Shown here one piece after another: positions 56,643 to 64,000 of a stretch of DNA of 64,000 nucleotides (positions are counted from its first letter, which is position 1; the number at the start of each line of letters is the position of its first letter). The translations under genes and the position numbers were made by a program. Under the pieces are notes generated by a model. The model saw only the letters and a program-made list of their open reading frames with translations, did no database searches and was not told the origin of the DNA. This DNA comes from Pseudomonas sp. ADAK18 (lineage in GTDB: Bacteria; Pseudomonadota; Gammaproteobacteria; Pseudomonadales; Pseudomonadaceae), in NCBI RefSeq assembly GCF_012935695.1, contig NZ_CP052859.1, forward strand, positions 2,955,001-3,019,000, in the 5' to 3' direction.

Positions 56643-56996
56643 CTATGGCGCTGGAAATCCTTCAACAGTGTAAATCCTTTCCTCGGACTCAAATAAAACT
56701 TCGCCCCCTTGTTGCACAATAAAAGAAACCTTTACATTCGTACTTTTAAGTACGTGCTCATTTATCGCTGCCTCGTACTTAGTGTGTAGTTCCTTAATAT
56801 CCTGAGAGACAAACAAAGTGCCGTAACCCTCTATTCGACATACTACACGCTGTCCTAGAGCAATACCTGGGTAGCTATGGACAACAATCCTCCCTTTACG
56901 ACCTTCTACCTCGCCAAACTTGATAACTCCATTATGTGAAGGTGTAACTGTTGGCGCTGGAAGCGCTTCCTTAGGTGAAATATATATATCGTGCAT
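56643..56996 (-). CDS. Orphan protein of unknown function, AT-rich gene
   Basis: Protein of 117 residues with no recognised domain. It is rich in beta-forming residues, with GQRVVCRIEGYGTLF and NVKVSFIVQQGGEVLFESEE, and ends EGFPAP. The pattern faintly recalls single Ig-like or beta-sandwich repeats of large Pseudomonas surface proteins; this is a weak impression. Base composition is clearly more AT-rich than its neighbours. A GAGG ribosome site lies about 9 bases before the ATG, supporting a real gene. It sits between a remnant and the intact copy of the XRE/cupin gene end, so it was probably acquired by transfer. Confidence 0.7.
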   Translation of the reverse strand: MHDIYISPKEALPAPTVTPSHNGVIKFGEVEGRKGRIVVHSYPGIALGQRVVCRIEGYGTLFVSQDIKELHTKYEAAINEHVLKSTNVKVSFIVQQGGEVLFESEERIYTVEGFPAP

Positions 56997-57202
56997 GACG
57001 TTTCCCTCAGAGTAGTAGTTAAGCAGTTCAATCCTGGCACTAGTACCCAGTTGGCAGCACCGCCTCGAAATGAAATCTTCTTAACTCAATCCGAACAGTC
57101 ATGCCATAAGAACTGCATATTCAGGATGCGCCTGAAATCTAAAAAACATAAGCTGTAAGAAGTCACAGTTGACAAGAAGAAAACCCTAAGAAATAGCCGA
57201 AC
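56997..57202. other. AT-rich spacer upstream of the orphan gene
   Basis: About 200 AT-rich bases between the orphan gene and the XRE/cupin gene. It probably contains the promoter of the orphan gene; no -10/-35 pair stands out clearly and no other gene is seen. Confidence 0.4.
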
Positions 57203-57778
57203 TTAAATCACTCCGTTTCGTACAAACCTCACCGCAATGTCGCCCTCGTTGTGATAGCTGTGGGGCTGGTTGCTGGCGAACATATAGAATTCGCCGGCGT
57301 TGATCTGCCGCGTTTCATCCCCCACTACCAGGGTCAGGCAGCCTTCGAAAACGTACACCTGTACACTCCAGCCCTCCAGGTCCGTTTCCGCGCAATAGCG
57401 ATCACTGGGCTCCAGCCGCCATTCCCACAACTCGACTTCTCGACGAGCGCTGGCCTTGGCCAGCAACACCGCTTTGCTGCCATCGATTTCACCGGCCCAG
57501 GCCAGTTCGTTGATGCGACTGTGGTCGCGCACGTCCGGAGCCTGGATCAGGTCGCTGAAGGCCACGTCCAACGCTTCGGCGACACGGTCAAGAGTAGACA
57601 GGCTGACGTTCTTTTCACCCGCCTCGATGGCCACTAGCATCCGCCGACTGACGCCGGACTTTTCGGACAACGCGGTCTGGCTCAGTTCGGCGGCATGGCG
57701 CAAGCGGCGAACGTTCTGGCTGACGTGTTGCAGGACCGAGGCCCGTTGCGGATTTTCTTTGTGCACTATATTGCTCAC
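57203..57778 (-). CDS. XRE-family regulator with C-terminal cupin domain
   Basis: Regulator of 191 residues: helix-turn-helix (about 20-75, LSQTALSEKSGVSRRMLVAIEAGEKNVSLSTL in two halves) and a cupin sensor domain (about 110-188) with His in SNQPHSYHNEG. The start is a GTG at 57778. It is divergent from the EamA exporter gene and probably controls it; this XRE-cupin/EamA pairing is common in Pseudomonas. The 3' end of the gene has a second, partial copy at 56486-56563. Confidence 0.87.
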   Translation of the reverse strand: MSNIVHKENPQRASVLQHVSQNVRRLRHAAELSQTALSEKSGVSRRMLVAIEAGEKNVSLSTLDRVAEALDVAFSDLIQAPDVRDHSRINELAWAGEIDGSKAVLLAKASARREVELWEWRLEPSDRYCAETDLEGWSVQVYVFEGCLTLVVGDETRQINAGEFYMFASNQPHSYHNEGDIAVRFVRNGVI

Positions 57779-57794
57779 AGGGTGGGGTTGCGCA

Positions 57795-57802
57795 GTATAC
57801 TG
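57795..57802. promoter_or_regulatory. AGTATACT palindrome in the divergent XRE/EamA promoter region
   Basis: An 8-base palindrome containing TATACT, a good -10 element on either strand. It lies 57 bases before the EamA ATG and just upstream of the regulator GTG. No convincing -35 was found at 17 bases. Confidence 0.35.
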
Positions 57803-57858
57803 CCCAGCTGCGACGCATTGTGCGTTCCACGCCCTTCCTGTGCAAGACCAGAGCCGCC

Positions 57859-58788
57859 ATGACCACCTCGACTTCCTCCCCGCGTTTCTCCCGTTTCAGC
57901 AAAGCCGAGTGCGTGCTGGTGGTGATCACCATGATCTGGGGCGGCACCTTTCTGCTGGTGCAGCACGCCATGACCGTCAGCGGACCGATGTTTTTTGTCG
58001 GCCTGCGGTTTGCCGCTGCAGCCTTGATGGTTGGCCTGTTCTCGTTTCGCACCTTACGTGACTTGACCCTGTTCGAACTGAAGGCCGGATGCTTTATCGG
58101 GGTGGCGATCATGTTCGGTTATGGCCTGCAAACCATCGGTTTACAGACCATCCTCAGCAGCCAGTCGGCGTTTATCACCGCGTTGTATGTGCCTTTTGTG
58201 CCGCTGTTGCAGTGGCTGGTGCTGGGCCGTCGGCCGGGGTTGATGCCAAGCATTGGCATCATGCTGGCTTTCGCCGGATTGATGCTGTTGACCGGCCCTG
58301 CCGGCGCGTCGTTGAATTTCAGCCCCGGTGAAATCGCCACTTTGATCGGCGCGATTGCGATTGCCGCCGAGATCATCTTGATCAGCGCCTATGCCGGGCA
58401 AGTGGATGTACGCCGGGTGACCGTGGTGCAACTGGCCACCGCCTCGGTGCTGTCGTTCCTGCTGGTGGTGCCCATGGGTGAGGCGCTGCCGGGGTTATCC
58501 TGGTTGCTGCTGTTCAGTGCCGTGGGCCTGGGGCTGACCAGTGCGGTGATCCAGGTGGCGATGAACTGGGCGCAGAAAAGCGTCTCGCCGACCCGCGCGA
58601 CCTTGATCTATGCCGGGGAGCCTGTGTGGGCCGGCGTGGTCGGGCGGATTGCCGGCGAACGTTTCCCGCCGATTGCCATGGTGGGAGCGGCGCTGATTGT
58701 GCTGGCGGTGATTGTCAGTGAGATGAAGACGCGGGGGCGCAAAGCCGCCGAGTTGAACGAGGAGTTGGAACAAGAGCGCCAGAGCTGA
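57859..58788 (+). CDS. EamA-family (DMT) transporter
   Basis: Inner-membrane protein of 309 residues with about ten membrane segments in two EamA repeats. The first begins at VLVVITMIWGGTFLLVQHAM and the second near FSPGEIATLIGAIAIAAEII. Such proteins export amino acids or other metabolites. Control by the divergent XRE/cupin regulator is likely. The charged C-terminal tail (from about residue 288) is cytoplasmic. The ATG at 57859 was chosen from the family start; the ribosome site is weak. Confidence 0.87.
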   Translation: MTTSTSSPRFSRFSKAECVLVVITMIWGGTFLLVQHAMTVSGPMFFVGLRFAAAALMVGLFSFRTLRDLTLFELKAGCFIGVAIMFGYGLQTIGLQTILSSQSAFITALYVPFVPLLQWLVLGRRPGLMPSIGIMLAFAGLMLLTGPAGASLNFSPGEIATLIGAIAIAAEIILISAYAGQVDVRRVTVVQLATASVLSFLLVVPMGEALPGLSWLLLFSAVGLGLTSAVIQVAMNWAQKSVSPTRATLIYAGEPVWAGVVGRIAGERFPPIAMVGAALIVLAVIVSEMKTRGRKAAELNEELEQERQS

Positions 58789-58842
58789 GTGCTAAATCGA
58801 CTTTTTCAGCTTAGCTTGTAGGATCCTGCCACAGGTTGCCGT

Positions 58843-58871
58843 TTGGTGATCCGGAATCCGGCACGTATGAT
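58843..58871 (+). promoter_or_regulatory. Candidate sigma-70 promoter of the mrp operon
   Basis: TTGGTG and TATGAT are separated by 17 bases, 31 bases before the mrpA ATG. The spacer contains CCGGAATCCGG, a near-perfect palindrome that could be an operator. Both calls rest on position and sequence only. Confidence 0.4.
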
Positions 58872-58901
58872 GCATCCCAAACTCCCGCAGATTAGAAGCC
58901 T

Positions 58902-61826
58902 ATGTCCCTGATAGTTCTACTGCTTCTGCCTTTTATCGGCAGCTGTCTAGCGGCCTTGTTGCCGCACAACGCACGTAACACTGAGTCCCTGCTGGCTGGC
59001 CTCGTTGCCCTGGCTGGCACCGTACAAGTCGCTTTGCTCTACCCCCAGATCGCCCACGGTGGCGTGATTCGCGAAGAATTCATGTGGTTGCCCAGCCTGG
59101 GCCTGAACTTCGTGCTGCGCATGGACGGTTTTGCCTGGCTGTTCTCGATGCTCGTCCTGGGCATTGGCACGCTGGTGTCGCTGTACGCCCGTTATTACAT
59201 GTCGCCGGAAGACCCGGTGCCGCGGTTCTTCGCGTTTTTCCTGGCGTTCATGGGCGCGATGCTCGGCCTGGTGATCTCCGGCAACCTGATCCAGATCGTG
59301 TTCTTCTGGGAACTGACCAGCCTGTTCTCGTTCCTGTTGATCGGCTATTGGCACCACCGCGCCGATGCCCGGCGTGGCGCTTATATGGCGCTGATGGTCA
59401 CCGGCGCAGGCGGCTTGTGCCTGCTGGCGGGGGTGATGCTGCTGGGGCATATCGTCGGTAGCTATGACCTCGACCTGGTGTTGGCTGCTGGCGACCAAAT
59501 CCGCGCCCACTCCCTGTACCCGATCATGTTGGCGCTGGTGCTGATTGGCGCCCTGAGCAAAAGCGCGCAATTCCCCTTCCACTTCTGGCTGCCCCACGCC
59601 ATGGCCGCACCGACACCGGTGTCGGCCTACCTGCACTCGGCGACGATGGTGAAGGCCGGCGTGTTCCTGCTGGCCCGCCTGTGGCCGTCGCTGTCCGGTA
59701 GCGAAGAATGGTTCTGGATCGTTGGCGGTGCCGGCGCCGTTACCTTATTGCTCGGCGCTTATTGCGCCATGTTCCAGAACGATCTCAAGGGCCTGCTGGC
59801 CTATTCCACCATCAGCCACCTCGGCCTGATCACCTTATTGCTGGGCCTCAACAGCCCGCTGGCCGCAGTTGCCGCCGTCTTCCACATCCTCAACCACGCG
59901 ACCTTCAAGGCCTCGCTGTTCATGGCGGCGGGGATTATCGACCACGAAAGTGGCACCCGCGATATTCGTAAACTCAGCGGCCTGTTCAAGCTGATTCCGT
60001 TTACCGCCACCCTGGCCATGGTCGCCAGTGCGTCTATGGCCGGCGTACCGTTGCTTAACGGCTTCCTCTCCAAGGAAATGTTCTTCGCCGAGACGGTATT
60101 CATCTCCGCCACCGCCTGGGTAGAAATCGCCCTGCCGGTGATCGCCACCATCGCCGGGACCTTCAGCGTCGCCTATGCCCTGCGTTTTACCGTGGATGTG
60201 TTCTTCGGCCCCAAAGCCACCAACCTGCCGCACACCCCGCACGAACCGCCACGCTGGATGCGCGCGCCGGTGGAGTTGCTGGTGTTTACCTGTTTACTGG
60301 TGGGGATCTTCCCGGCCCAGGTGGTCGGTTCGATCCTCGCGGCCGCTGCGCTGCCTGTAGTCGGCGGCGTACTGCCCGAATACAGCCTGGCCATCTGGCA
60401 CGGCTGGAACGCGCCGATGATCATGAGCCTGGTGGCCATGTCCGGCGGCGTCTTGCTCTACCTGCTGCTGCGCAAGCAACTCAAGCGGGGCCGCTTCAAA
60501 TACCCGCCGATCATCAGTTACTTCAACGGCAAGCGCGGGTTCGAGCGCACGCTGGTGGTGATGATGCGTGGGGTACGCAAGCTCGAAAAACGCATCAGCA
60601 CCAAGCGCCTGCAAACCCAGCTGTTCCTGCTGGTGCTGGCCGCAGTGATCGCCGGTTTGATCCCGATGCTGCACAGCGGTATCAGTTGGGGCGACCGACC
60701 GAAGATCCCGGGCTCCATCGTCTTCGTGACCCTGTGGCTGCTGGCGATTGCCTGCGCCCTGGGTGCCGCCTGGCAAGCCAAGTACCACCGACTCGCCGCC
60801 CTGACCATGGTCAGCGTCTGCGGGATGATGACGTGCGTCACCTTCGTCTGGTTCTCCGCACCGGACCTGGCCCTGACCCAATTGGTGGTGGAAGTGGTGA
60901 CCACCGTGCTGATCCTGCTGGGCCTGCGCTGGCTGCCACGGCGGATCGAAGACGTCTCGCCACTGCCTAGCTCAGTGCCCAAGGCACGCATCCGTCGTCT
61001 GCGGGACTTACTGCTGTCCACCGTGGTCGGTGGCGGCATGGCGTTGCTGTCCTACGCGATGCTGACCCGCCAGACCCCCAACGATATCTCCTCCTTCTAC
61101 TTGAGCCGCGCCCTGCCCGAAGGCGGCGGCAGCAATGTGGTGAACGTGATGCTGGTGGACTTCCGGGGCTTCGACACCCTGGGGGAAATCACCGTGTTGG
61201 GCGCCGTGGCCCTCACGGTCTACGCCCTGCTGCGACGTTTCCGCCCTTCCAAAGAAAGCATGCAATTGCCCGCGCAACAGCGCCAACTGGCACCGGACGT
61301 GGCCACCGACCTGGTCAACCCGCGCCAGGCCAGCGACACCGCCCTGGGCTTCATGATGGTGCCTGCGGTGCTGGTGCGCCTGCTGCTGCCGATTGCCCTG
61401 GTGGTGTCGTTCTACCTGTTCATGCGTGGCCACAACCAGCCGGGCGGTGGTTTTGTCGCCGGCCTGGTGATGTCCGTAGCGTTCATCTTGCAATACATGG
61501 TTGCCGGCACCCAGTGGGTCGAGGCGCAGATGAGCCTGCGACCAATGCGCTGGATGGGCTTCGGCTTGCTGTCAGCGACCCTGACCGGGCTCGGCGCGCT
61601 GTTCGTGGGGTATCCATTCCTCACCACCCACACGCTGCACTTCAGCCTGCCGGTGCTGGGCGACATCCATATCGCCAGCGCGTTGTTCTTCGACGTTGGC
61701 GTGTACGCCGTGGTGGTCGGCGCAACCCTGCTGATACTCACCGCCCTGGGTCACCAATCGGTGCGTGCCCATAAACCCAGCAACCAGGCGAAAGCCGCTG
61801 CCACGCCTAAAGGAGCTGCTGCCTGA
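58902..61826 (+). CDS. mrpA: Mrp-type Na+(K+)/H+ antiporter subunit A (fused A/B)
   Basis: Large membrane protein of 974 residues. The N-terminal part is NuoL-like (proton-conducting antiporter domain, with ELTSLFSFLLIGYWHH and LPHAMAAPTPVSAYLHSATM split in two stretches). The central part is the MrpA-specific domain, and the last 180 or so residues are an MrpB (MnhB) domain with RGHNQPGGGFVAGLVMS at about 840. The A/B fusion is usual in Pseudomonas (Pha/Sha type). The complex exports Na+ or K+ for pH and salt homeostasis. The stop overlaps the mrpC start by one base. Confidence 0.93.
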   Translation: MSLIVLLLLPFIGSCLAALLPHNARNTESLLAGLVALAGTVQVALLYPQIAHGGVIREEFMWLPSLGLNFVLRMDGFAWLFSMLVLGIGTLVSLYARYYMSPEDPVPRFFAFFLAFMGAMLGLVISGNLIQIVFFWELTSLFSFLLIGYWHHRADARRGAYMALMVTGAGGLCLLAGVMLLGHIVGSYDLDLVLAAGDQIRAHSLYPIMLALVLIGALSKSAQFPFHFWLPHAMAAPTPVSAYLHSATMVKAGVFLLARLWPSLSGSEEWFWIVGGAGAVTLLLGAYCAMFQNDLKGLLAYSTISHLGLITLLLGLNSPLAAVAAVFHILNHATFKASLFMAAGIIDHESGTRDIRKLSGLFKLIPFTATLAMVASASMAGVPLLNGFLSKEMFFAETVFISATAWVEIALPVIATIAGTFSVAYALRFTVDVFFGPKATNLPHTPHEPPRWMRAPVELLVFTCLLVGIFPAQVVGSILAAAALPVVGGVLPEYSLAIWHGWNAPMIMSLVAMSGGVLLYLLLRKQLKRGRFKYPPIISYFNGKRGFERTLVVMMRGVRKLEKRISTKRLQTQLFLLVLAAVIAGLIPMLHSGISWGDRPKIPGSIVFVTLWLLAIACALGAAWQAKYHRLAALTMVSVCGMMTCVTFVWFSAPDLALTQLVVEVVTTVLILLGLRWLPRRIEDVSPLPSSVPKARIRRLRDLLLSTVVGGGMALLSYAMLTRQTPNDISSFYLSRALPEGGGSNVVNVMLVDFRGFDTLGEITVLGAVALTVYALLRRFRPSKESMQLPAQQRQLAPDVATDLVNPRQASDTALGFMMVPAVLVRLLLPIALVVSFYLFMRGHNQPGGGFVAGLVMSVAFILQYMVAGTQWVEAQMSLRPMRWMGFGLLSATLTGLGALFVGYPFLTTHTLHFSLPVLGDIHIASALFFDVGVYAVVVGATLLILTALGHQSVRAHKPSNQAKAAATPKGAAA

Positions 61827-62170
61827 TGGAAGAAGTCATCGCAATTGCCATTGGGGTCCTGGCGGCCTCCGGCGTCTGGCTGATCCTGCGGCCACGGACG
61901 TTCCAGGTGGTGATGGGCCTGTGCCTGTTGTCCTACGGGGTCAACCTGTTCATTTTCAGCATGGGCAGCCTGTTTATCGGCAAGGAGCCGATCATCAAGG
62001 ACGGCGTGCCGCAAGACCTGCTCAACTACACCGATCCCCTGCCCCAGGCTCTGGTGCTGACGGCGATCGTGATCAGCTTCGCCATGACCGCGTTGTTCCT
62101 TGTAGTACTGCTGGCATCTCGGGGCTTGACCGGCACTGACCACGTGGACGGTCGGGAGCCTAAAGAATGA
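61826..62170 (+). CDS. mrpC: Mrp-type Na+/H+ antiporter subunit C
   Basis: Small NuoK-like membrane protein of 114 residues with three hydrophobic segments, including VVMGLCLLSYGVNLFIFSMG. AAGGAG precedes the ATG by 10 bases inside the mrpA 3' end, and start and stop overlap both neighbours. It is part of the Mrp complex core with subunits A and D. Confidence 0.93.
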   Translation: MEEVIAIAIGVLAASGVWLILRPRTFQVVMGLCLLSYGVNLFIFSMGSLFIGKEPIIKDGVPQDLLNYTDPLPQALVLTAIVISFAMTALFLVVLLASRGLTGTDHVDGREPKE

Positions 62171-63849
62171 CCTGGATGAATCAACTGATCATCGCGCCGA
62201 TCCTGCTGCCGCTGCTGACCGCCGGGCTGATGCTGATGCTGGGCGAGAAACACCGTCCGCTCAAGGCACGGATCAACCTGTTCTCCAGCATGATCGGCCT
62301 CGGCATCGCCGTGCTGTTGTTGTACTGGACTCAGAAAGGCGGCCCCGGCTCCATCGGCGTGTACCTGCCGGGCAACTGGCAGGTGCCGTTCGGCATCGTG
62401 CTGGTGGTGGACCAACTGTCCGCATTGATGCTGGTGCTCACCGGGATCATCGGTGTCAGCGCCCTGTTGTTCGCCATGGCCCGCTGGGACCGCGCCGGCA
62501 CCAGCTTCCATGCGCTATTCCAGATCCAGATGATGGGGCTGTATGGCGCCTTCCTCACCGCCGACCTGTTCAACCTGTTCGTGTTCTTCGAGGTGCTGCT
62601 GGCCGCGTCCTACGGCCTGATGCTCCACGGTTCCGGACGGGCGCGAGTGTCGGCGGGCCTGCATTACATCTCGATCAACCTGCTGGCCTCGTCGTTGTTC
62701 CTGATTGGCGCAGCGCTGATCTACGGTGTCACCGGTACCCTGAACTTCGCCGACCTGGCGCTGAAAATCCCGCTGGTACCAGAGGCCGATCGCGGCCTGC
62801 TGCATGCCGGCGCGGCGATTCTCGCGGTCGCGTTCCTGGCCAAGGCCGGGATGTGGCCGCTGAACTTCTGGCTGGCGCCCGCCTACTCCGCGGCCAGCGC
62901 GCCGGTGGCGGCGATGTTCGCGATCATGACCAAGGTTGGCGTGTACACCGTGCTGCGCCTGTGGACGCTGCTGTTCTCCGGGCAAGCAGGCGCCTCGGCG
63001 TACTTTGGTGGCGACTGGCTGATCTACGGCGGCATGGCGACCATCATCTGCGCCGCCCTGGCAATGATCGCCGCACAACGCCTGGAACGCATGGCCAGCC
63101 TGAGCATCCTGGTATCCGCCGGGATCCTGCTGTCAGCGGTGGGGTTTGCCCAGCCCAGCCTGATCGCCGGGGCGCTGTTCTATCTTGTCAGCTCGACATT
63201 GGCCTTGAGCGCGCTGTTCCTGCTGGCAGAACTGATCGAGCGCTCACGCTCGGCCAACGATGCGCCGCTGGAAGAAGAAATCGAATCCTTGCCACCCGCC
63301 ATGGAGTCGCTGCATCCACCTCCCGGCACCAACCTCGACGACGAACAGAAAGCCGTGGTCGGCCAGGTGATTCCCTGGACCGTGGCCTTCCTCGGTTTGA
63401 GCTTTATTGCCTGCGCCCTGCTGATTATCGGTATGCCGCCGTTGTCCGGATTTATCGGCAAACTCAGCCTGCTTAGCGCCCTGATCAACCCATTGGGCTT
63501 GGGCAATGCCGTTGACGAGCCGATCCGTCCCGCCGCCTGGGGCTTGGTTGCGCTGTTGATCTTCTCTGGTCTGGCCTCGCTGATCGCCTTCGCCCGCCTC
63601 GGCATCCAGCGCTTCTGGACCCCTTCAGTGCGCCCGTCGCCGCTGTTGCGCCGTTTCGAGTGCGTACCGATCTTCTTCCTGCTCGGCCTGAGTATCGCCC
63701 TGACCTTCAAGGCTGAAGCGCTGATGCGCTACACCCAGGCCGCCGCCGACAGCCTGAACAACCCGGAGCACTACGTGATGGCCGTCATGGCCACCCGTCC
63801 GGTGCCGAGCCCTGAAGCCCAGGCCGCAGCAGCGGAGGTACAGCCATGA
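62167..63849 (+). CDS. mrpD: Mrp-type Na+/H+ antiporter subunit D
   Basis: NuoN/NuoM-like membrane protein of 560 residues with about 14 segments. FFEVLLAASYGLMLHGSG and the conserved Lys in LAVAFLAKAGMWPLNFWL are visible. A longer charged loop (about 355-395, SANDAPLEEEIESLPPA) precedes the last helices. It overlaps mrpC and mrpE by four bases each. Confidence 0.93.
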   Translation: MTWMNQLIIAPILLPLLTAGLMLMLGEKHRPLKARINLFSSMIGLGIAVLLLYWTQKGGPGSIGVYLPGNWQVPFGIVLVVDQLSALMLVLTGIIGVSALLFAMARWDRAGTSFHALFQIQMMGLYGAFLTADLFNLFVFFEVLLAASYGLMLHGSGRARVSAGLHYISINLLASSLFLIGAALIYGVTGTLNFADLALKIPLVPEADRGLLHAGAAILAVAFLAKAGMWPLNFWLAPAYSAASAPVAAMFAIMTKVGVYTVLRLWTLLFSGQAGASAYFGGDWLIYGGMATIICAALAMIAAQRLERMASLSILVSAGILLSAVGFAQPSLIAGALFYLVSSTLALSALFLLAELIERSRSANDAPLEEEIESLPPAMESLHPPPGTNLDDEQKAVVGQVIPWTVAFLGLSFIACALLIIGMPPLSGFIGKLSLLSALINPLGLGNAVDEPIRPAAWGLVALLIFSGLASLIAFARLGIQRFWTPSVRPSPLLRRFECVPIFFLLGLSIALTFKAEALMRYTQAAADSLNNPEHYVMAVMATRPVPSPEAQAAAAEVQP

Positions 63850-64000
63850 AGCGCCTGTTCCCTGCCCCGTGGTTATCCCTGGCGCTGTGGTTGTTGTGGC
63901 TGGTGCTGAACCTGTCCATCAGCCCCGGTAACCTGTTGCTCGGCGCGATCCTCGGCTTCGCCGCACCGCTGATGATGGCCCCACTGCGCCCACTGCCGAT
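63846..64000 (+). CDS. mrpE: Mrp-type Na+/H+ antiporter subunit E (3' truncated by window edge)
   Basis: The first 51 codons are visible, starting MKRLFPAPWLSLALWLLWLV, the usual hydrophobic N-terminus of MrpE. It overlaps mrpD by four bases (ATGA). The family is about 160 residues, so two-thirds of the gene lies beyond the window, presumably followed by mrpF and mrpG. Confidence 0.9.
   Translation, partial: MKRLFPAPWLSLALWLLWLVLNLSISPGNLLLGAILGFAAPLMMAPLRPLP

Overview
The window is a GC-rich, densely coded stretch of a fluorescent-group Pseudomonas chromosome. This rests on the gene families present (HbcR/3-hydroxybutyrate locus, SfnB-type sulfur genes, HglS, Mrp antiporter with fused A/B subunit) and on many copies of the short palindromic REP/REPIN repeats typical of P. 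fluorescens relatives. No rRNA, tRNA, CRISPR array, transposase or prophage gene was seen. Genus placement is confident; species is not resolved.

Layout. 1-5230: YejABEF-type peptide ABC transporter (yejA cut by the window edge). 5301-11330: sigma-54 activator HbcR, a hydroxybutyrate permease, 3-hydroxybutyrate dehydrogenase and acetoacetyl-CoA synthetase, with a visible -24/-12 promoter and two GTCTC-N6-GAGAC palindromes. 11467-14333: hybrid histidine kinase and PpiC. 14487-21080 (minus strand): polar amino-acid ABC transporter, RidA, IclR regulator, fold-III PLP deaminase and 2-keto-3-deoxygluconate kinase, read here as a probable D-glucosaminate route. 21425-24243: thioredoxin-like protein, PhzF protein, TerC/CBS membrane protein. 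24648-33847: SorC regulator, RpiB isomerase, ribose-type ABC transporter, two polyol dehydrogenases and DhaK/DhaL kinase, read as tetritol (erythritol/threitol) catabolism ending in erythrose-4-phosphate, with a pair of matching 38-bp operators between the divergent arms. 33931-45845: LysR/MFS pair, SohB, phosphatase, SCP2 protein, GH63-like hydrolase, HglS, YdcH, transketolase. 45945-56330 (minus strand): a ten-gene probable organosulfur operon (SfnB-type flavoprotein, a half-size relative of it, FMN monooxygenase, a shrunken acyl-CoA-synthetase-like protein, five-gene branched-chain-type ABC transporter, FAD protein) behind a sigma-54 promoter. 56486-57202: an AT-rich patch with one orphan gene, bounded by a duplicated 3' end of the XRE/cupin gene. 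57203-58788: XRE/cupin regulator and EamA exporter. 58902-64000: Mrp Na+/H+ antiporter operon, cut in mrpE.

Themes. Three catabolic or scavenging loci show sigma-54 -24/-12 elements or dedicated operators. At least 15 REP-type elements punctuate gene ends; several provide the stop codon of the adjacent gene and one encodes the C-terminal tail of a monooxygenase. The most unusual protein-level observations are the two truncated enzyme relatives embedded in the sulfur operon.
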